Part shown: piece after piece, positions 35,321 through 46,847 of the stretch | Layout of the letters: every line of letters starts with the position of its first letter | How positions within the stretch are numbered: the first letter of the stretch is position 1 | Source of the DNA: Dacryopinax spathularia | Taxonomy: Eukaryota; Basidiomycota; Dacrymycetes; Dacrymycetales; Dacrymycetaceae | Direction of reading: 5' to 3' | Assembly: GCA_037974965.1 (NCBI GenBank) | Contig: JBBPFI010000005.1 | Span: 310,001-374,000, forward strand | Length of the DNA stretch: 64,000 bases | Position numbers and translations under genes: made by a program | The notes under the pieces: generated by a model | Databases searched by the model: none | What the model saw: only the letters and a program-made list of their open reading frames with translations | What the model was told of the DNA's origin: nothing

Positions 35321-35498
35321 CAAAACCCAAAACCGCAAACCCAAAAACCCCAAACCCCAAAACCCAAAAACCCAAAAACCCCAAAACCCAAAAACCCAAA
35401 AACCCAAAAACCCCAAAACCCGAAAACCCGAAAACCCGAAAACCCAAAAACCCAAAAACTCCAAAACGTCGAACCACGAAACCTGAAACCCAAAACCG
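35321..35498 (-). repeat. Telomere-like minisatellite, G-rich on the minus strand
   Basis: About 25 degenerate copies of a CCCAAAA unit occur (GGGTTTT on the minus strand), with CCCCAAAA and CCCGAAAA variants. It is the same repeat class as 5270-5427, in opposite orientation. Long open frames of Pro/Lys or Phe/Gly on either strand across it are artefacts of the 7-base unit. Confidence 0.88.
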
Positions 35499-36241
35499 TA
35501 TTTGAATATTTGGAAAAGGCACCGCCAAGTCATCAAACGTAAGCATTTCAGATCGCGAAACTCTGGGAAGCCAAGAAGCGTACAGATGTGAGGAAAACGT
35601 GCACCTGAAACGGTTCTGCCTTCTACATCCCCCGATCATGTCCACGATTGGATCAATTTATTGGTGATGGGCTATTAATGGGTCCGGCAATCGTCTAGGC
35701 TACGCGGAGGTCCCTTCTCTGCGCCACAAGGACACGTGTTTTGCGGGCAGAACCTCGGTCATGCGTGTTTTCTGCTTCTTTCATCTGCACAACCTTGATG
35801 AAGATTGATGACGGTTGTTCGTCGATTTCACATTGTTTGGGTTGTCTCCTGGATCGGCAGCTCTACAGCAAGCCCTCCTGAGAGCCCCGTTTGGTAGATT
35901 GGGGTTGGACTGCGGACAATCTGGTGCGGCTCAATCTGGTGAGAGCCACCTCGCTCGGGGCTTGAGGTCTTTTCCAGCAAACGTGTCGAGCAGTTTCGGG
36001 CGGATCCAGCCGCGATATCGTCACTCCCTCACCGCAGACCATTGGCCTTCTTCTTGACGCATCTCCTATATTCGTGCTTCGATTCACACGTTGACAACTT
36101 ACCGGTCGCTGAACCCTCATAACTACAATCTGAGCAGTGTCCATCACACGACAAAGCCGCTCGCGCGAACCCCTGATTGCGCTTAGACATCATCCAACCA
36201 AGCCCAGGCATCCAAACGGGCTCTTAGGTCATCCGTCACCG
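35499..36241. other. No gene recognised
   Basis: Only short frames without motif. The region joins the minisatellite to a small open frame at 36242. Confidence 0.45.
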
Positions 36242-36601
36242 ATGCATAATCTGCCCTCTTGGTCCGCCCACGATGAAGTGTTGACTTACGTCCTCCTAAG
36301 GGAGCGAGAGCCCGGTACAGGCCTCTATTCAGAATCGGCATGGGAAGTGTACGATGCTGTGATGAGGCATTGTCTCTTTACCCGCCTGGCACACCCCCAC
36401 ATTTGGAAAGGCTATATTTCGACCATCAAGACTATCTTGTGGTGGGAGGACACAGAATATAGTCGACTGGCGCCAGATGAGCGGGCATACAGAATTCAGA
36501 TTGTTGTATCCGACCTGCTCGCTGCTGCCGAAGCGTACGAGCTCGAGAGAGATATTCGTAGCATTGAAGCGCAAGGTCTGTTCCCCCTCGAGCTCATATA
36601 G
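36242..36601 (+). CDS. Small 119-residue hypothetical protein
   Basis: A single uninterrupted frame, MHNLPSWSAHDEVLTYVLLR to FPLELI, with balanced composition and amphipathic helices (TRLAHPHIWKGYISTIKTIL; RIQIVVSDLLAAAEAYELER). It looks like a real all-helical protein or a fragment of one. No family recognised. Surrounding DNA is gene-poor. Confidence 0.45.
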   Translation: MHNLPSWSAHDEVLTYVLLREREPGTGLYSESAWEVYDAVMRHCLFTRLAHPHIWKGYISTIKTILWWEDTEYSRLAPDERAYRIQIVVSDLLAAAEAYELERDIRSIEAQGLFPLELI

Positions 36602-37167
36602 AAGCACTATGCTTAATCCGCTCGGCCTCTTTGTGCCAGATCACTCGGTCTGTCGTAGAACACGCTGGCAAGGGTGCTTTAGAAGTACGACAGACGACGA
36701 AGTAGAGGAATGGTGGAACCTTCATGGCTCGGATTGCTAGGAAGCGATATGAAAGCAATGGTAGGGTCAGGTGCTTGTAATAACGGGTTCCCGACGATGA
36801 CGAGAAATCGCTCTTAATAGATTACTGTCTGACTATAGCAGAGAAAACATTGTACATAGAGAGAAATTGTATGTCATAAATGCCGATCTAGAAGTAACTC
36901 CCGATATTAAGCAAGACCTTAATCGGTCCCTGGTTGATTGGAGCTGCGAGCAGGAATGAACCGCAGGATAGCTAGCCCATACCTTACTCCTGCATAGTGG
37001 CATTGACGAGCCATATAAACGAAGGTTGGACGTGCAGGGCTACAACAAGTGGGGGATGATGAAGCTTGCGAAGTAATAACTGAAGCACACCCTACCCGGT
37101 GCCTTCTGCTAAGTGCGAGCGGCAAAGAATGGGCGTGCAGTCGAGAAGCCGTGGTCTGTACCAGGGC
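36602..37167. other. AT-richer intergenic stretch
   Basis: No supported gene. This is the 3' flank of the minus-strand gene that ends at 37168. Confidence 0.5.
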
Positions 37168-38976
37168 CTAGTGACGAGCCTTCTTCGAAGTTGATGGGTG
37201 AGTAGCCGACTGGAAATGTCTGACAACCCTCTTTCCAAGGCTTTTCATCGAAGTTCTAATTTCCTCATCGCGGGTGAGTTTGTTGGAAGAGACGGACCCA
37301 CGAGCGGAGAGAGCCACAGTAGGCGGATGGCTGAACCGCGACGGCTCGAAGGGATGGGGAGACGGGGTTGCCGACTGATCTTCTTCACTCTCATAATCGT
37401 GTTCCATGGGCTGGCAAGCGGTCTCGCGGCAGTCGGATGACACGGTGTCTTGGTGATCATGTCCGGGGGTATAATCATGCTGTTCTTGGTTCGCGTGGGA
37501 TGTCTCAGACGGTGTGGGTTCCGAAGAGAGTCCAGTTGTAGCAAGAGCCAAGGGCGACACGGTTTGATCGGTGACATAGTGCACATGGTTCTTGGTGTTG
37601 ACGGGAACTTCTCGCCAGTTGAACGCGACGACGTCGTTCACGTGCTGATAATTAGGAACGCCTTCAAGTGCCGCAGGTCCCAAGATGACAGCCAAGTGAG
37701 AAGCGCGAACGACAGGGCCATCGTCATACTGAGCGATGGGCGGATCACGAACACCCTTCTCTGGATTTGTCTTTGAGTGATTACGATGGAGGCTGAAATG
37801 GGACACATACCCTCCACAGATAATGCCCGGACGTACAGCTTGCCTTCATAGATACGATGGAGTATAATGAACGAGGGAACGCATGAGAAATTCCAGGGAT
37901 GTTGACGGCTTCCTGGAAGCGGGAGGATTTTGTGGAGCCCCATCAGCACGCATTGTTTCTGAAGGAGGGCACTTGCCAGCTCCGCCCAGCGTCACGGTAC
38001 GTAGGCACCCAGCGGTGAATCAGCTGTGTTGAAGATAAGCTTTGCATGTGAGCGCAGTAGAAGTAAAAGAACACTAACCCATCCATTTCGGAATAACTGC
38101 TTGCAAGAGTTTGGAATGAATCTCTCGGTTGAGGAACACTGGAGGTGGGTCATGCCACTTCAGACGCTCAGGACTGTCCAGGTCAATCTTCATAAGATGG
38201 CGCATCAAGTGCTTCGGGTATGTACCGGTTCCATATACTACAATCGGCATCCCTTTATATATGACAAGATCTTCTCCGTAGGCACCTTGAGCTTCGAATG
38301 CGTGGCCGAGTTGAGCCCAGGCGGTCTCGTCGTGGACGGTCGCAAGCATGGTAAGGCCATCCTCGGGTATGGAAGGAAGGGTCGCAGGGGAAGATTCCGG
38401 TTGACTGTCATGTCGGAGAGCAGATAGAAGACGATATGTAGAGGGGTGAACAGCGCTGCCAGAGAGAACCCGGTACGGGTCACATGCGAGACGACTGATA
38501 GACACGAAATAGGATGCAGCGGCGACATTAAGGACTTCACAAAGCAGCTTGGCTATGGAGGCAAACATTTGAACCAGATAAACGTCAGATCTGGGAAGCT
38601 TCTTACCACTTTGCTCGGGATCAGCAGAGTCGATTATTCCACGGACGGCCCCACATATCTTGTCATGGTCTCCCTCAAGGAAGAGAGAGGATGGGACGCC
38701 TTGCAGCGAGGGCCGGGATGTCCGAAGATTCGATTGTGGACCAGAAACATATACTTCTTGTGCTATATCACGCTTAGAGATGGAGCCTGCGTGCGTGTCG
38801 CCTGCAGGAATTGGATCATTGAGCAGGAATTGGATCATTGAGCAATCACGACAAGGGGGAAGCTTGCAGGGCGAAACGGGCACGGATGGGACAATGACGT
38901 GCGTATATGCATATATGCGCCCAAAGTACAGTGAAACAACGGCCGCAGGAAGTGAAGATAACATTACCTTGCACAT
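37168..38976 (-). CDS. Unknown protein with disordered, basic C-terminus
   Basis: A long open exon runs from 38976 to about 38079 (MCKVMLSSLPAAVVSLYFGR...), followed by an exon near 38000-37815 (ELASALLQKQCVLMGLHKIL, HPWNFSCVPSFIILHRIYEG) and one from about 37770 to 37168 (GPVVRASHLAVILGPAALEG...) that ends in a basic tail (GKRVVRHFQ...SKKARH). The second exon border is unresolved. The middle contains a conserved-looking block, LATVHDETAWAQLGHAFEAQ followed by DLVIYKGMPIVVYG. Not recognised as any family. A 19-bp tandem duplication (38804-38841) lies inside the first exon, so the true start could lie downstream of it. An upstream open frame to 39229 lacks an ATG. Confidence 0.5.
38804..38841. 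repeat. 19-bp perfect tandem duplication
   Basis: GCAGGAATTGGATCATTGA is present twice head to tail. The unit is not a multiple of three, yet the minus-strand frame stays open through both copies. Confidence 0.9.
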
Positions 38977-40412
38977 TATTCATAATGCCTAGCGCTCGCG
39001 ACTCACAGTGAGGGATAAGTAGGTCGAAGTGGTCGAGGCAGAAAGGCTGGTCAGTTCCGACGCGTCGTGCTAGGCGTCTGGTAAGGCGCGATGCCCGCTC
39101 GTATGGGCGGCGTGAGGGTCCCCTGACCGGGAGACGCGGCACGGGGCCAGTGCATTTGTAACCTTGCACTTCTCGCCAACCGTAGACCCATTCACTCCGC
39201 CGGCACGCGTTCGGGTCACCGCTCAGCACCGCAAAATGAGCGAATGGGCGATGGGAGACCCTTGAACACCGGGTTTGCGGGAAAGTTGATCATTTTAGGC
39301 GCTCAACAAAGGAACATCGTAGCTTATTCGTCCTATAACAATCAACCAATATCCTATCTTTCCTATCACATCTTGCATGCATTTATCCAGCTATCCTCTT
39401 CCAAAGGCTGTTGAATAACCTAGCCTACCGCAATCCACCCATCGAAGAGGCCGCACAACCGTCACCGCCCACACCCGACCACGCGGTCCCCTCCGCACAA
39501 TCAGCTTGGCGCCCACCGTCCCTGACGTCTTCTCCCCAATTCCCGCACAGCCTCGACGACCGCTGATTCTCCGAGTCCGCTCTGATCTACCTTGTCTCTC
39601 GTCAACCATCATCCCTCTCGCTCCTAGAGATGGAGCAGCATGCGCTTGCAAGACAGTTATCAACTTACCGAGCAAGCTTGTTTCGGAACTTTTCAGTAGT
39701 GGGAGGAATGGAAAGGATAGTTGGCTGCGAGGTGGAGAACCGCTACTAGCGAAGTCCGATAGACCGGAGATGATCAAAAACCCAAATCACAAGTCATATT
39801 CACCCTGTGAAAATTGAGCAAAACCGGTCGCTGCATCTTCTTCTGTCCGTTGGTCCCTGCGTTCGCGCTGAACAGTACGATCCCGGTAGCGCCTGCAAGT
39901 GTACGGTTTACTGTTCAAGCTCCATGGCTTGTGCTTCGTTCACTGCTGCAGCCAGGTTGCAGCTCGAGACAGACGCTGCGAAAGGCATCCGAGCGCGAGG
40001 ATAATCGCAAGACCCGTGGCTCCCTTCCGCTGCCCAATCCGGACGCCCACATCCCAACTTCGGCACCACCCCCGGTCCTTCGCCTAACTGTGTAACAACA
40101 TACCAGTCTGCCGACACCCTACCCAACTCCGCCGATCTGAATCCTATAATGGAGTCGTATGCCGGCCCTCCTCGGCAGCCGGCATGCGGAGCAGCCAGGA
40201 TCGGCAGCTCGGTGAAGGTGCTTGGCTTTGTCTGGCTTTGTCTGAGAGTTCGGGCCGATTTGGGTTGGCTTGGCGGGTGTTCCGATGACCCCTAACTTGC
40301 CTGGCTGTTCGTTCGCGAGAGTGTAGTTCTCTCGCCCTAGATTCTGTCTAGTATTACTGAGGATAATGCAATATATGTATTACAATATAGCTAGTTCAAG
40401 GGAAAGCGAGCC
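38977..40412. other. 1.4 kb without a supported gene; one short palindrome
   Basis: Open frames at 39391-39777 (minus) and 39506-39817 (plus) overlap and neither has a motif. At 40159-40185 there is an 8-bp inverted repeat, ATGCCGGC...GCCGGCAT, with an 11-base spacer, followed by a doubled GGCTTTGTCT. A polyadenylation-type AT-rich stretch (40350-40400) fits the 3' end of the hydrolase gene. Confidence 0.45.
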
Positions 40413-41682
40413 CTAACACCTCGCCATCCATTCCCCAAACGCCTTCCTCAACCCCTCCATCTCCCTCCCTTCCGCAAATAAGAACCCACCATGGGTCATA
40501 TCCCTGCTCTCGACATACACCACCCCATCCTGGCCATTATCCCTCATCATCCGATCCCTAAACAGCCTAATAGCGTCCAACGCCAATTCCGCCTCCCCAG
40601 CATGTACAAGCGTCGGCGGCATATTCCCATAAAACCCTTCTTCTGCCTGTGCAGAGAGAGAGCCAGGTGACAAGATGGGGTCGGAGGCGAAGGCTTCTCG
40701 GGAAAGGTGGCCGCGGAGGGAGTCGAGCGAGTATTGGGATTCGATCACTGCTAGTGACAGGTCTGAATACCGGTTGCGGTCCAGGGACGACCCCGGCTCT
40801 CGGTGCGTGAAGCTAAAGTCCACAGAAGGGGACATCAACAACAACCCCGCCGGTCTTCCCAACCCTAATTCCGGGTGGTGGGCCAGGTAGTGGCCTAGCG
40901 CGAAAGCGAGATGTCCGCCGGACGACTCGCCAGTCAGGATAATGTCTTCTGGCTTGAAGCCGAGCGAGAGGAGGTAGCCCCAGCCGGCGAGGGCGTCGAT
41001 CAATTGCGCTGGGCAGGCGTTCTTCGGCTGAAAGGGGGCAGACTGGGCCGTGCGGAAGTCCAGGGCGAAGAGACGGTTGTATCGCTCATCAATCGAAAGA
41101 AGCCGCTTGGCCATTTCCTTTATGGTGCTGCCGTCGCTCGTTCCGAGCTGTGGGGTTGTCAGCCATCTATTGGTCAGGGATAGAAGCGGCGAGGGGACCT
41201 ACAGTGTACCCGCCTCCATGGAAGTAAAGCAACACTTTCTGCCCTTTCTCTGCCCTCTGGCCGGCTTTCCCTTCCGGGCCTCGCTGGCCATACCAGGTCC
41301 CACTAACCTCGTACTCCAGCTCGACCCCATTCTTCTTCGCCAGCTCCACAACCTCCGGAGCCAACTTGTCCGCCGTTAAAGCGGGAACGCGCACCCATCC
41401 AATCTTCTCCGCATCCTTCGGCGCCTCTTTTGGGTCTCTCCGCAGCGGTTCCAACCCTGTCTGAAGTAGGAGTCCAAAAGCGACATTATAGAACCAGACC
41501 TGCAAACTGTGCCCGAAGGACCAGGAACGCCGGGGTCGGCCAGCAGGGAGAAGGAAGAGCAGGATATGAGAGGGCAGCTGGAGGAAGAGCAGGTTTGGGA
41601 CTGCTAGCAGGAAGTAGAGCGTTTTCCAGGGTTGGGAGGCATAGCGGAAAGGCTTGAAGGGGCGGAATACTGTCTTAGCCAT
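40413..41682 (-). CDS. Alpha/beta-hydrolase (esterase/lipase, HSL/abhydrolase_3 type)
   Basis: The exons 41203-41682 and 40413-41147 give 404 residues from MAKTVFRPFKPF. An N-terminal hydrophobic segment (TLYFLLAVPNLLFLQLPSHI, then LLFLLPAG) suggests a membrane anchor. The catalytic core shows the oxyanion motif HGGGYT at the exon end, the nucleophile elbow GESSGG, and a C-terminal catalytic His in MTHGGFLF. The acid is probably the Asp in ALDAIRLF or nearby. These are the marks of hormone-sensitive-lipase-like fungal esterases. The substrate is unknown. Neighbours do not form an obvious metabolic cluster. Confidence 0.85.
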
Positions 41683-42289
41683 ATCTTTTTTCTCGAGGAT
41701 GCGGCAGATCGTAGACCAAGTTGACTCCAAGCTAAAGAGAGGAAGTTCGCAGGTCTTCCAGCTTTTATTCCAGAACAGAAGGCCAAGATCGAGATACTTT
41801 CAGAGAGCGATGCAGTTTGTAGTCATCAACAGAGGGAGAAGAAGAGCCGCAAAACGTCGTTCCCATTTCAACATTTTCGGAACCTCATGGGTCCCTTCCG
41901 GAGCAAGAACCCGCCGTCACAAATCCGTGGCGAAACGTGAAAATCGCCGATCTGTGCACGATCGAACTAAACGTCGAAGCCGCACCAATTTGGATTTGCA
42001 GATGGGATGAAGGCGGGTGAACGTGTTCTGCAGAAGAGTTTCGGCGGCTTGAGGTGTAAGCGATAATTGATGGTGCAGCTCTACGGAAGGGCACGCAGAA
42101 TCAAGCACACCCTACGTCTCAGGATCTCGAGAGCATTGTCTTCCTTCGACCGGAACAGATGAGAGGCATCCAGGTGATCTCGCGTGCGTCGTCCAATAGG
42201 TAGCTTACCCATGGTATGTAACGTCCTGTATGCATTAGTCGTACCCATCAACCCAAGAACATGAACGCTCTGCTAAACCATGCCATCCC
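41683..42289. other. Intergenic, upstream of the hydrolase gene
   Basis: No gene is supported. An upstream minus-strand extension of the hydrolase frame lacks an ATG. Confidence 0.5.
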
Positions 42290-43556
42290 TCACTTCTGCT
42301 CGTACCCCTCAGGCTCATACTCCCGATGTCTCTTCAACCCCCTCTCCTTCCACCCCGTCAACCCCTTCCCCGCCGGCCAAATCACGTCCCCCCGCTCCTT
42401 CCACTCCCTCCAATAAAGATAATCATGCGCAACAACAACCATAACATTGTCCTCCTGCTCCATCCGTTTTGTGCGCAGGATGCTGTCCCATGCTTGTTCT
42501 GGCACGAGGTGCATCGTCCGGATTGGAGCGGAGGGACCTTCGGAGGGGCGCCGGAAGGAGGTCGAGATGTGTAGGTTGGCGTGCTGCTGACAGGGACAGA
42601 GGAGCGCGGGGTGGTGCGCTGTGTCGCCGCCTAGGAGGACCCAGCTGTCGGGGGAAGAAGTGACGCGTACGAGCAGGGAGACATGGCCCATCGTATGCTG
42701 GATTCACATTCCTGATCAGCCATCTTCTTCAGGACCAAGGAAGAAACCCCGTACGCCAGCGGTTTGTACGATCCACACGCTGCCATCTCCGAAATAGTCA
42801 ACACCCCGCTGGAAAGCACCAACCGGCCTGGTCGGGACTTTCTCAAAATCTATCGGACTTGTCTTCCTCTTCCCCTGTTCGACCTGCTCGATGATGTCCC
42901 CCCTGAACCCGCCCGTCTCTCCGCCTCCGAGCGTGCCAGGTCCTCCGATCAGATCCGCATTCGGGAAATGAGAAATGTTGCCCGTATGGTCCCAATGGAA
43001 ATGGCTGCCATTCACATTCTCAGTCTCGAAGTCACAATACCGCAGTGCAAGGCCAGACGTACCTAAAGACAATCGCATCCACGCTCTCTGGATCCACCCC
43101 TCCCTCTCTCAGCAGATCAGCCGTCTCAACGTGCGCATCAGCAGCCCACATATCCCTCGCCATCTCCATCACCGGCCTCGGAAACGCCTCCTTCCAGTCC
43201 TTCCTCACCCCCAAGTCGTACATCAGCTTCTTCCCACTTGGCTTATGCTGTACTAGGAAGGAGAATGCTGGAACGCGGTAGGCGGCTGTGGGGCTCGAGT
43301 ATGGGGCGACGACGAACGCTTCGGGGATTGTGAGTGTGCTGTTCACGAGCGGGTGGACGGTGCAGGTCGCGCTCCCCTCCGGAAGAGGCACGAAGTCGAT
43401 GGCCATGGTGCGTGGAGCGTCCTCTCCGGCTACGGAGCAGGGGAGGTGAGCATACTGCACGACGACCGAGCTTGCTTTATAGCTCGCTGGTTGACCCGAG
43501 TTGGTGGAGGCGAGTTCCGGGTCATGCGCCGCGTTGTAGGGATTTAGAATACCCAT
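42290..43556 (-). CDS. Metallo-beta-lactamase-fold hydrolase (lactonase-like), copy 1
   Basis: The exons 43063-43556, 42755-43004 and 42290-42697 give 383 residues. Metal ligands: SHFHWDHTG (HxHxDH) at the start of exon 2, HTMGH at the start of exon 3, and the Asp in GGDTAHH. The layout matches the quorum-quenching-lactonase-like branch of the MBL superfamily common in fungi. The N-terminal 60 residues precede the conserved LPEGSATCTVHPL. It is about 50% similar by eye to the gene at 62725-63829, with the first intron at the same place just before the HxHxDH motif. Cytosolic, since no signal peptide is seen. The substrate is not predictable. Confidence 0.88.
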
Positions 43557-43821
43557 TTATACAGTGTTCATCCATTCATCTGGCGGAGTTTGCACCATAC
43601 CAACGAGTCGGTAACACCTTGCTCGAATAAGTCGTGTCCAAAACAAGAACGATGGGTCAAACTCGACAATATGCGAAGCGTAGTCCTGATCGACGCGTCG
43701 CGACGCGCATCACACATGAGTCGATGATGCCCTCCAAATACCTCATTGGCTTACTCCGCAAAGACCACTTTGCTACTTTCAACCCAAATAGATAACCATG
43801 CCCATATTCACACCCCCAACA

Positions 43822-46386
43822 TCACCTAATCAACTCCACATAATTAGCCGGCACAAGCCCCTTCCGTCCCCCACTCCTCACCTCCCACCACCCCGGATCC
43901 TTATCCCCACCCTCAGCAAGCTCATACGTCTTCCCCTCTTCCAAATCCAGCTCATCCTGCGTCTGAGCCTGATAATCAAACAGGGCTTTGACCTTCTTCG
44001 TTGCTCCTGCTGCCCCTGCACGGGGCTTGGGGGGAGGTGGGGCGGGGCCGCGTTTCTTTGTTCCGTTGGAGGGCGGGAGGATCTTGAGGTACGACGCGGG
44101 GACCAGGCCGGATGCACCGGCTGAGGAACGGACTTCGACCCAGCCGGTTCCGTCGTCTGGGTCTACGATGGTTACTGTGTCGCCTTCGTTCACCGAGAGC
44201 TCATGTGGTGAAGAGCCTTGGAATGTGAAGATCACTTTGGCTTGCTGTGCTCCTCCTGGTGATGAGGGACTGCTCGGCGTTGCAGGTGAAACGGCCTTGT
44301 CTTCCGGTATGGCGACAGAAGCCTTGGAGACCGAGGTTGTTAGGCTCGGCATGGACGAGGTGGACGCTACCGATGCGTTGGATGACGCCCGCGTTCGCGA
44401 GGCTGGCGTGCCGGTGCCGGACTTGCTTCGTACAGTGTCGGACTTCTTGATGCTCACATTGGGGTCGCCACATGTTGCGGGCACTTTGAGTTCGCATTTG
44501 TTCTGTCCAGCACTTAGCTCGCCTTCCTTGTCGCAACGTATACAGCGGACTCACGTGTACGGATATCCCACACGCCTTACACGTCTTCCCCTGCTTGCTC
44601 AGTCCCCAAATCGACGTCTATCCCCGTCATCAGCACACCCATCCACGCCCAGCAAGAAAAAAAGGTAAGAAAAAGAAGACGCACATCACAATAAGCGCAA
44701 GTAGTCGGAATGCTAAAACTCGAGCTCTTCCAGCTATGCGGTTTCCCGCCCCCCTCATCCCCTCCGAGCGCGGCTTGAATACAGGCGACTTCGGCCTCGA
44801 GCGTCGCTACTGTCGTGCTGAGCATTGCGAGCTGATGCGAGGCTTCGGCGAGCTGGCGGGCGACTTCTTCGGGGTCGCCCATCTTGGGGTTTTCGCGGTA
44901 TTTGACGAGCACTTTCTGGAGGGAGGCGATGTCTCGTTCTGCCGTATCTCGTCAGTCTCGTGCGAGGCATGAGGAAAGAAGGAGGCAGGCAGGGAGGAGG
45001 GCAGGGAGTAGGAGAAGGACGACGTACGTTTCGCCTCCGCCTCAGGCTTCGTATTCGCCAACTTCGCCCTCGAGCTCGCCAGCCGATTCTGCAGATAGAT
45101 CTTCGGCTGCATCTCGAGACTCACATCCGGCGTATCATAATGACTCGCGCACGGCTCGAACGTCCAGTCCTGCGGGAGAGAGAACGGCCGCTGGTTGTAT
45201 TGGATGAAGAGGGCTTGGTCGTTTGCCGGGTTGACGGACTCGAGCGCTTTTTTGTTCGCGGCTTGGTGCGTTGTTATGCGTTGGATGTGGGCGAGGTGGA
45301 GGGTTGTGCAGCCTTGGAGGATGCTGGTGAGTTTGGTTGTGAGCGACGTTTGGAGGTCTTGCAGCAGCTGGACAACGCGTATTAGTCATCCGCACAAACG
45401 CAGTAGAAGATACAGTGACATACATCTTCGTAAACAGGCAGGTCCTCCTCAAAATACTTGTCTTTCTCCCGATTCGACACAGCGATAGAGACGATATATG
45501 CGCTGCACGCAAATCAGCATCTTGAGATCAGCGAGAACTTGGGCAGGACGCACTTCTTCGTAGTAAGCATCTCATCCGTCAGCGCATCAAACTTCTCCGC
45601 CGAATGCTTCCCGGACTCCTGTTTCCTCCTCGAATTCTCGACCGCCAAGCAGGCATCATCGTACTACCCTTCTAATCAACGTCACTCGCCTATCCATTAA
45701 ACCATCAAAGCGCACCTTTTGTTTCGCCTGCGCGGGCCCATCAGTCTCTGCCTATGATGTTTGACAGACAGCAGGACAGAGCACGCACCTTGATCCTCTG
45801 CTCGTATATCCCGTCCCGCTCCTCGAGCAGTTTCTCGTAGTTCTTCACCTCGAGCTTCCGGAGGTCGTCCTTCCGTTTCTCGAGCAATGCGAGCCCCGCC
45901 ACCACCTCAGAGTCGAGCGAATCAGCGAGGGTGATATGGTCCCTCGCCGTATTCTCCAATGAAGCGAGGAAGGTCTGGAAAGCCGTGTCGAACGTACTGT
46001 CCCTCCCTCAGCGGCCATCCACTAAGAAGGGAAGTAGGGAAAAGGCACGCACTGGTTCTTAAACGTACTCTCATTCCACGCCCTGCTCGGCTCGTCCCCC
46101 ACCACAAGACTACTCGCCCTCTTCGCCCGTTTCCCCACCGCCTTAAAAGAGATCTCGCGGAGCTTAGTTGCGTACTCCCGCTCGAGAGCGGCGCGCTCGC
46201 GGATCATCTCGCGCGTGTCGGCTATGAGGGAGAGGTGGGTGAGGAGGTGGTTGGCGATGAGGTGGAATTGGTCCTTGTTGGGTGTTTGTTAGTTATGCCG
46301 TATTGGGCGGAGTGGGCAGGGGGAGGGGGAGGGGGACGTACGGGTAGAGCGGAGCCGTACGTCTGTACGGTGGTTGTGATCGCCAT
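43822..46386 (-). CDS. BZZ1: Bzz1-like protein (F-BAR, C1 zinc finger, two SH3)
   Basis: Order from the ATG at 46386 (MAITTTVQTYG): an F-BAR coiled-coil domain over about 400 residues (DQFHLIANHLLTHLSLIADT; ERAALEREYATKLREIS; EVVAGLALLEKRKDDLRKLE), a coiled-coil linker, a C1-type zinc finger (HSWKSSSFSIPTTCAYC ... KTC..C), a Ser/Thr-rich spacer and two SH3 domains: AKVIFTFQGSSPHELSVNEG...GLVPASYLKIL, and KVKALFDYQAQTQDELDLEE...GLVPANYVEL at the C-terminus. This is the exact architecture of yeast Bzz1, a Las17/WASP-binding protein that drives actin assembly at endocytic sites. At least seven introns, one of which splits the C1 finger. Confidence 0.92.
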
Positions 46387-46847
46387 GCTGTCTCTACCCG
46401 TCTAGTATCCAAGTCTTTCGAGTTTAAAGTGTTATGGGTAGCAAGCAAGCAAGGCCAGCTAGTAAGAGAAGCAAGCTCCAGTATGGCCCAAGTCGAGGCT
46501 CTGTATAGCTTGATGCAAGTTCGTCAGAGGGAAGTCGTTAGAAGGTGGGTCGGTGGGACGTCAGGGTCGGAGGTCGGCTGTGGCGTCACGACAAACCCGG
46601 GTTCCCCGGATACGGCGTAGGGATGAGATGGTGGAGGAGCGGAGCTGCGGAGATATGGTTCACAACCACAAGGATTCAACAATTTCCAATCCCATCTCAC
46701 AGAAAGGGTAGCGGTAGGCGGCGAGACGTGAATAGATATGATCGAAAACTAGTGCTACAACGCTGACCATGCGTATATCTTCCAAACCATTCTCCACCAT
46801 CTATCACCACACCGTCACCCGCTCATTACCCAAGCCCCGCGCTCCTT
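46387..46847. other. Intergenic between BZZ1 and AVL9
   Basis: 5' flank of BZZ1 and 3' flank of AVL9. Nothing else seen. Confidence 0.5.

Noticed and set aside
5270-35498. Polinton-type or other virus-like element, suggested by a helicase plus integrase
   Set aside because: No protein-primed DNA polymerase B, protease, packaging ATPase or capsid gene is seen, and the integrase is of the fungal integrase-core type in a separate gene.
35134-35645. Long Phe/Gly and Pro/Lys open frames on both strands
   Set aside because: They are translations of the 7-base CCCAAAA repeat, not genes.
39391-39817. Overlapping frames proposed as a gene on either strand
   Set aside because: Neither has motif, splice context or plausible composition.
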